A stretch of 21,850 nucleotides of DNA, from IMG/VR virus record IMGVR_UViG_3300020428_000110, positions 1 through 21,850 of that record; one strand, 5' to 3'. Below the pieces are notes generated by a model, which was not told the DNA's origin, did not search any database, and was given only the letters and a program-made list of their open reading frames with translations. Below, in pieces: positions 18,329 through 21,850 of this stretch. Both the position numbers and the translations under genes were made by a program. Origin of the DNA: a virus. Each line of letters begins with the position of its first letter. Position 1 is the first letter of the stretch.

Positions 18329-19142
18329 AGGTTTTTTAATTTTTGTACAAGACAACGGAGATGTTGATTATCTTAAACTGGCGACTGCGTGTGCTATGAG
18401 CATTAAAAAATTTATGCCCAAAGAACAGGTATGCCTAGTTACAGATATATTTGTGCCTGACAACTTTAAACAATATTTTGACATAGTAAAAGATATACCA
18501 GGAGATGATTTGGCTAAAAATTCAAAATGGAAAGTACAAAACAGATGTAAAATATATGATGCTACTCCATTTGATGAAACTATTGTTTTAGATGCAGATA
18601 TGTTAGTATTAGAAGATATTACACATTGGTGGAAAGCATTATCTAATTATGAATTATATTACACTGATAAAGTAAAAACTTTCAGAAATGAATTAGTTAC
18701 AGACACGTTTTATAGAAAAGTATTTGAGGCAAACAATTTGCCTAATGTGTATTGTGGTATGTACTATTTCAAACGCACAGATAACAATCATAAGTTTTTT
18801 GAATTACTGAAAGACGTAGTAAAAAATTACAGTTGGTACAGCGAAAAGTACACTTCTAAAAATACGCAAAGTTGGGTTAGTATGGATGTCAGCACTGCTA
18901 TTGCAATTAAAATACAAAATATTGCTCATCAGGTTTTTTCTAAAAAGAACTTTTTAACTTTTACACATATGAAACCTAACATACAAAAGTGGTTAGCACA
19001 AAAGGATAGTTGGTTAGAAGTAATTGATTACAATTTTAACAATTCAAATGAACTAATGGTAGGCAACTTTTTACAAAAAGGTATATTTCACTATGTAGAG
19101 AAAAGTTTTGTTACAGACAAAATGATGGAGCAGTTACAATGA
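18321..19142 (+). CDS. GT-A-like glycosyltransferase (second of pair A)
   Basis: A 273-residue paralogue of the preceding protein, again predicted to be a soluble, metal-dependent glycosyltransferase. Opening RGFLIFVQDNGDVDYLKLAT matches its neighbour's RGIVL/KGIVL-type first strand. The strand DETIVLDADMLVLEDITHWW contains D91-A92-D93, the likely DxD. YCGMYYFKR (near 146-154) and MDVSTAIAIKIQN (near 191-203) align with the neighbour. The start ATG at 18321 overlaps the upstream stop by 8 bases and has only a distant AGGA, so coupling is likely. The ATGA overlap with the next gene (4 bases) has GGAG at 19127-19130. Two related but distinct active-site neighbourhoods suggest sequential additions to the same glycan or a heterodimer; neither is proven. 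GT8-like family membership is the best guess. Confidence 0.65.
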   Translation: MTRGFLIFVQDNGDVDYLKLATACAMSIKKFMPKEQVCLVTDIFVPDNFKQYFDIVKDIPGDDLAKNSKWKVQNRCKIYDATPFDETIVLDADMLVLEDITHWWKALSNYELYYTDKVKTFRNELVTDTFYRKVFEANNLPNVYCGMYYFKRTDNNHKFFELLKDVVKNYSWYSEKYTSKNTQSWVSMDVSTAIAIKIQNIAHQVFSKKNFLTFTHMKPNIQKWLAQKDSWLEVIDYNFNNSNELMVGNFLQKGIFHYVEKSFVTDKMMEQLQ

Positions 19143-19723
19143 GACCACCTTTAAAATTCGGAAATTATAAACCTGAAATGAAATACTATTTTAAATTTGA
19201 TCCAGATAGTGGAGAAGTGTTAGAGTTTAGTATAGAAAAGAAAGGTAATTGTGTAGAGATATCAAAAGAACTTGCAGACAAGTTGTATGCAGGACAAACA
19301 AATTATATTTTTTATAAAGTGATATTAGACAAAGATGGATACAAAGCAGTGCCTAAGAATGCTGTTGAAAGCAAGACACATACAGAAATACAGCAGAAAG
19401 ATATAGCAAACACAAATTTATATGAAATTAAATCAAACACAAATGATTCTTGTATTAGATTTATTTTAAACATGACTAAAAAAGAATGGAATATATCAAT
19501 AGACAGCAAGTTAAAAGCATCGTTGCAGAACAGCGTAGACGCTGATAACGAGTATGAGTTTTTTGCAACTGATGATGATAACACGTCAATACCAGCATAC
19601 AGTTTTAAAATTAAATTACAAAATTTATTTGATAATAATATTGTAATACCACACACAGTTGATTATGTTCCAAAAATATTTTGTCGGAAAGTTTTTAATT
19701 ATGCGTATGAGGTTGCACAATGA
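19139..19723 (+). CDS. Hypothetical protein between the two enzyme pairs
   Basis: A 194-residue protein of no recognised family. It is Lys/Asp/Asn-rich and appears beta-rich: YYFKFDPDSGEVLEFSI near 16-32, then an unstructured-looking stretch around 80-95, then SCIRFILNMTKKEWNISI near 104-121, DDDNTSIPAYSFKIKLQN near 145-162 and a final PHTVDYVPKIFCRKVF. There is no signal peptide, transmembrane segment, DxD strand or cysteine-cluster motif, so it is not another copy of its neighbours. It begins at an ATGA overlap with the upstream glycosyltransferase and ends at an ATGA overlap with the next enzyme (GAGG at 19709-19712), so it belongs to the same translational unit. It could be a carrier, an acceptor, or a structural protein that is modified, but each is speculation based on position. 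Confidence 0.6.
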   Translation: MRPPLKFGNYKPEMKYYFKFDPDSGEVLEFSIEKKGNCVEISKELADKLYAGQTNYIFYKVILDKDGYKAVPKNAVESKTHTEIQQKDIANTNLYEIKSNTNDSCIRFILNMTKKEWNISIDSKLKASLQNSVDADNEYEFFATDDDNTSIPAYSFKIKLQNLFDNNIVIPHTVDYVPKIFCRKVFNYAYEVAQ

Positions 19724-20631
19724 TACTAAAAATTTCAGATATAGATTTTGTGTTTTTAAGTTTTGACGAGCCAAATGCTGATAAAAACTTTGCTGATTTG
19801 AAAAAGAAAGTGCCATGGGCAAAACGTGTACACGGAGTGGCAGGATTTGATTCTGCACACAAAAAAGCAGGTGAGATATCTGAGTCACAAAGATTTATTA
19901 CAGTAGATGCAGACACACAGATTGATGAGGAGTTTTTGTCAATGCTTGTAGACTTTAATAGTTTAGGCATAGATGACACATACACATTAAGTTGGTGTGG
20001 TAAAATTGATCTTAATGGATTACAATATGGCAATGGTAGTTTAAAATGCTGGACAAAAGAATTTGTTAAAGAAATGAAAACTCATGAAAACCACGATGGC
20101 AAAAACAAAAATGTGATTGAGTTTTGTCATAATCCTAAATATTTCCAATTTAATGAAAATTTTTCAACAAGTTTTATAAATGGTTCGGCTTATCAGGCAT
20201 GGAGAGCAGGTTTTAGAGAAGGTGTCAAAATGTCTTTAGATAAAAATAACAAACTACAAGATTTAAAAGATGGCTGGTGGCAAAATTATCAAAGACTGCT
20301 TGTTTGGATGTCAATTGGTGCAGATGTAGAATACGGCATTCACGCAATACATGGAGCAAGATTAGGATGTTATCTAACAAGTTGTACAGATTGGGACTTT
20401 ACAAAAGCAAACAATTATAGATTCTTTCAACAGTATTGGAAATTTGAAATGCATGACAACAACAGGACTCCTGACTTTTATAAAGAAAGTGTAGAATTAG
20501 GACAAAAAATATTGCAACAGCATGACATAGAATTAAGTGCCGAGCCTTTTAATTCAGCACAAAGCAAAACTTTTAAAGAAGTGTATTTGAATACGCCAAG
20601 AATATGGAAAAGGAGATTCAGAAATGTTTGA
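19720..20631 (+). CDS. GT-A-like putative glycosyltransferase (first of pair B)
   Basis: A 303-residue protein predicted to have a GT-A-like nucleotide-sugar fold. The N-terminus DFVFLSFDEPNADKNFADL (about 9-27) is followed by RVHGVAGFDSAHKKAG (near 36-51) and the strand RFITVDADTQIDEEF, where D63-A64-D65 is a candidate DxD metal site. Further on lie AYQAWRAGFREGVKMSL and WWQNYQRLLVWMSIGADVEY, both partly conserved in the next gene, and a C-terminal extension rich in aromatic residues. I recall EPNAD/RVHGV proteins from marine phage genomes as unassigned or glycosyltransferase-like. It shares no clear similarity with pair A beyond the DxD idea. The ATG overlaps the upstream stop by 4 bases; its end overlaps the next gene by 8 bases, with AGGAG at 20611-20615. 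The substrate cannot be told from sequence. Confidence 0.6.
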   Translation: MILKISDIDFVFLSFDEPNADKNFADLKKKVPWAKRVHGVAGFDSAHKKAGEISESQRFITVDADTQIDEEFLSMLVDFNSLGIDDTYTLSWCGKIDLNGLQYGNGSLKCWTKEFVKEMKTHENHDGKNKNVIEFCHNPKYFQFNENFSTSFINGSAYQAWRAGFREGVKMSLDKNNKLQDLKDGWWQNYQRLLVWMSIGADVEYGIHAIHGARLGCYLTSCTDWDFTKANNYRFFQQYWKFEMHDNNRTPDFYKESVELGQKILQQHDIELSAEPFNSAQSKTFKEVYLNTPRIWKRRFRNV

Positions 20632-21295
20632 TATATTTTTTATATCATATCAAGAACCTAATGCAGATGTGAATTTTGCAATACTTCAAGATAGATTTCC
20701 TATTGCTCAACGGGTGCATGGTGTTAAGGGAATACATCAAGCACACAAAGAAGCCGCCAAAAAAGCATTAACAAAAATGTTTTATGTTGTGGATGGTGAC
20801 GCTTTAGTAGAAGATAATTTTAATTTTGATTATGAAGTACCGCAAAAAGATATGAATGCTGTCCATGTTTGGAGAAGTAAAAATCCTGTAAATGAATTAG
20901 TATATGGTTATGGCGGAGTAAAATTATTGCCAACAAAACTTACATTAGACATGGATTGTGCTTCAACAGATATGACAACTAGTATTAGTAAGAGATTCAG
21001 ACCTATGGAGCAGATATCAAACACATCTCGTTTTAACAGCACACCATTTAACACTTGGAAAAGTGCATTTAGAGAGTGTGTAAAACTATCAAGTAAAGTA
21101 ATAGATAGGCAAGATAATAAAGAAACTGAAGCAAGATTAGATGTGTGGTGCAACAATTCGAATGACAATATTGCTATTGCAGGTGCAAAAGCAGGAAGAC
21201 AATATGGTGAAGCAAACAAAAATAACAAAGAAGCATTAGCGAAAATTAATGACTTCGATTGGTTAAAGGAACAATACAATGACAATCCCATTTAA
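20624..21295 (+). CDS. GT-A-like putative glycosyltransferase (second of pair B, shorter)
   Basis: A 223-residue paralogue of the preceding protein. Shared blocks: IFFISYQEPNADVNFAILQ against FVFLSFDEPNADKNFADL, RVHGVKGIHQAHKEAAKKA against RVHGVAGFDSAHKKAG, and the strand MFYVVDGDALVEDNF carrying D57-G58-D59 in place of DAD. Later FNTWKSAFRECVKLS matches the neighbour's AYQAWRAGFREGVKMS, and EARLDVWCNNSN, then GAKAGRQYG, match its RLLVW and GARLGCYL stretches. It lacks the neighbour's long aromatic C-terminus and has a shorter middle, about 80 residues less in all, but no break or frameshift is seen. Start ATG at 20624 follows AGGAG at 20611-20615 with an 8-base spacer. Its last 17 bases overlap the next gene. 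Predicted glycosyltransferase-like fold; activity and acceptor unknown. Confidence 0.6.
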   Translation: MFDIFFISYQEPNADVNFAILQDRFPIAQRVHGVKGIHQAHKEAAKKALTKMFYVVDGDALVEDNFNFDYEVPQKDMNAVHVWRSKNPVNELVYGYGGVKLLPTKLTLDMDCASTDMTTSISKRFRPMEQISNTSRFNSTPFNTWKSAFRECVKLSSKVIDRQDNKETEARLDVWCNNSNDNIAIAGAKAGRQYGEANKNNKEALAKINDFDWLKEQYNDNPI

Positions 21296-21850
21296 TAAGA
21301 TTGTAAAATTTGGACAAAGCACCATGCTTGAAAAAGATTTATTCAACGTAAGTTGGATATTAAGTAGATTTTGCAATTATAATTGTTCGTACTGTTGGCC
21401 CTATGCACACAGTAAAAAAATTGATCATAGACCATTAGATGAATACAAAAATACTATGGATGAAATAAAAAGACAAGCACGAGCAAATGGATTTAACAGT
21501 TTTCATTTCAGTTTTTCAGGCGGAGAACCTACAGCATACAAAAGATTTTTGTCTTTAATAGATCATTATTCAAACGATACTGAAACAAATTATCAAAGTT
21601 TACATATGACAACAAATTGTTCACCAGGCATAAAGTGGTGGAACGTATGGTTGAAAGCAACAGCAAAATTAATACGTAGAAGTATTACAGCAAGTTATCA
21701 TCATGAATTTGCACCAGAAGATGCATTTGGTGACAAATTATTAATGTTACAAGATGCAGGTGTGTATTCAACAATTAATCAAGTAATGGTTCCGGAGTTG
21801 TTTGATGAGTTGTATGAAAGATGTGAACGTTTTCATAAACGTGGTTTAAA
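21279..21850 (+). CDS. Radical SAM enzyme, 3'-truncated by the window edge
   Basis: The frame starting at ATG 21279 stays open to the end of the window (190 complete codons). It encodes the N-terminal part of a radical S-adenosylmethionine enzyme. FCNYNCSYCW contains C32, C36 and C39 in the CX3CX2C pattern that binds the 4Fe-4S cluster which cleaves SAM to a 5'-deoxyadenosyl radical. SFSGGEPT (GGEP at 81-84) is the SAM-binding motif, followed by HMTTNCSPG (110-118) and ITASYHHEFAPEDAF (136-150), both in positions usual for the partial TIM barrel. AAAGGA at 21265-21270 is the likely ribosome-binding site; an internal ATG at 21324 is possible, but it still leaves the cluster motif intact. It overlaps the preceding gene by 17 bases and is probably coupled. 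Reaction and substrate cannot be told because the C-terminal, function-specific part is missing. Confidence 0.9.
   Translation, partial: MTIPFNKIVKFGQSTMLEKDLFNVSWILSRFCNYNCSYCWPYAHSKKIDHRPLDEYKNTMDEIKRQARANGFNSFHFSFSGGEPTAYKRFLSLIDHYSNDTETNYQSLHMTTNCSPGIKWWNVWLKATAKLIRRSITASYHHEFAPEDAFGDKLLMLQDAGVYSTINQVMVPELFDELYERCERFHKRGL

Noticed and set aside
1-21850. CRISPR array, tRNA genes, insertion sequences or attachment sites
   Set aside because: No regular direct repeats with spacers, no cloverleaf-like conserved elements, no transposase or integrase and no terminal repeats were seen; genes are nearly contiguous and leave no space for them.

Overview
The window is a gene-dense, AT-rich (about one-third G+C by eye) piece of a tailed-phage genome. 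Every supported gene is on the + strand and no gap exceeds about 50 bases. The gene content fits a marine T4-like myovirus of the cyanophage/pelagiphage type. It has a giant mosaic tail protein, a small conserved structural protein, several tail-fibre-like proteins with collar and 'GQxWFDT' modules, and then a cassette of small sugar-modifying enzymes. The low G+C and T4-like late-promoter motifs agree with this. A SAR11 (Pelagibacter) or picocyanobacterial host is plausible, but this is inference. No integrase, tRNA, rRNA, CRISPR array or insertion sequence was seen.

Region 1 (1-17140) is the structural part. A very large protein enters from the left edge (5' end missing, at least 3297 codons visible). 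It carries carbohydrate-binding-like motifs, FG-GAP-like propeller blades, glycine-rich modules and GDGST repeats. A 203-residue conserved structural protein follows. Next come three tandem paralogues (676, 728 and 489 residues) that share a long N-terminal region but differ at the C-terminus: one ends in a phage tail collar domain, one in a unique sequence, and one in a YADLAE-type domain. A 292-residue virion-like protein closes the block. ATAAATA motifs resembling T4-type late promoters precede three of these genes.

Region 2 (17141-21850) opens with a near-consensus sigma70 promoter (TTGACT, 17 bases, TATAAT), suggesting a separate, host-polymerase-driven transcription unit. It holds a 110-residue unknown, two related GT-A-like glycosyltransferases with DxD motifs, a 194-residue unknown, and two more paralogues of a different DxD-containing GT-A-like family. 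The last gene is a radical SAM enzyme cut by the right edge; its CX3CX2C cluster motif and GGEP motif are intact. From the first glycosyltransferase onward these genes overlap or nearly touch, so they are probably translated as one coupled operon.

Taken together, a tail/adsorption module lies next to an operon for glycan or related small-molecule modification. The two paralogous enzyme pairs around an unknown protein, followed by a radical SAM enzyme, are the least explained and most interesting part. Possible targets are virion proteins, host surface glycans or a phage-made product; the sequence alone does not decide.
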